Part shown: piece after piece, positions 5,968-6,033 of the stretch | Position numbering within the stretch: the first letter of the stretch is position 1 | How the letters are laid out: every line of letters begins with the position of its first letter | Assembly: GCA_038225955.1 (NCBI GenBank) | Contig: JBBRQV010000182.1 | Coordinates: 1-6,033 of the forward strand | Source: JAFDZO01 sp038225955 | Lineage (GTDB): Bacteria; Bacteroidota; Ignavibacteria; Tepidaquicellales; Tepidaquicellaceae | Reading direction: 5' to 3' | Length of the DNA stretch: 6,033 nt | The notes under the pieces: model-generated | Seen by the model: the letters and a program-made list of their open reading frames with translations, nothing else | The model's database searches: none | Told to the model about the DNA's origin: nothing | Translations under genes and position numbers: made by a program

Positions 5968-6033
5968 ATTTTCTTATACCAACAAGTATATATTTACAAG
6001 TAGAGAAGGAAAAACAAGTGCAAACAAAAAAGG

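Larger units (their letters stand above)
5633..6033. other. gene-free region upstream of the propeller gene
   Basis: I find no supported gene in these 401 bases. The part next to the propeller start is AT-rich and holds its promoter candidate. About 5700-5810 shows nothing I can name. From 5816 on come C-rich palindromes (listed separately), which stand out by GC content from everything around them. The last 60 bases are AT-rich with no clear signal beyond a doubtful GTG start (see rejected items). Confidence 0.7.

Noticed and set aside
6003..6033. Possible plus-strand gene start at the right edge: GAGAAGGA followed eight bases later by GTG (6018-6020)
   Set aside because: Only five codons are visible, the start would be the rarer GTG, and the confident genes here do not use Shine-Dalgarno sequences. 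An A/G-rich tract can mimic one by chance.

Overview
The window is AT-rich DNA holding two complete genes, both on the minus strand. Each encodes a secreted protein with an N-terminal signal peptide and a C-terminal type IX secretion (T9SS type A) sorting domain. The sorting domains carry the NYPNPFNPST box and end in a short hydrophobic/basic tail (MVLIK and MVLVK). This combination, with no Shine-Dalgarno sequence at either start, points to the Bacteroidota/Ignavibacteriota/Chlorobi (FCB) group. The NYPNPFNPST form is especially common in Ignavibacteria-like genomes. That placement is an inference from protein style; the window has no marker gene.

Layout from left to right. 1-477 has no gene I can support. 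It holds a strong intrinsic terminator for the first gene (408-438), an 11-bp-phased direct repeat (315-340), an A/T-rich inverted repeat (178-207) and a weak promoter-like signal pointing off the left edge. 478-3876 (minus) is a 1132-residue subtilisin-family (S8) serine protease. Its order is signal peptide, propeptide, catalytic domain, Ig-like segment, P-like jelly roll, ASH-like domain, FnIII-like domain and T9SS sorting domain. 3877-4282 is an intergenic gap with a promoter candidate very close to the protease start and a near-identical second copy of the 11-bp-phased repeat. 4283-5632 (minus) is a 449-residue BNR/Asp-box (Ycf48-like) beta-propeller with a T9SS sorting domain. 5633-6033 has no supported gene. 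It holds a promoter candidate for the propeller gene and a 104-bp compound palindromic element (5864-5967), with a possible decayed relative just to its left.

How they fit together: each gene appears to have its own promoter, and the protease has its own terminator, so they look like two separate transcripts rather than a tight operon. Both products should cross the inner membrane by Sec, be translocated by the T9SS and be anchored at or released from the surface. The protease would degrade or process extracellular protein; the propeller would bind something. Nothing shows that they act together. I see no defence system, mobile-element gene, CRISPR array or RNA gene. The signals most worth a second look are non-coding: the compound palindrome with compensatory changes between its arms, and the 26-bp phased repeat found in two intergenic regions.
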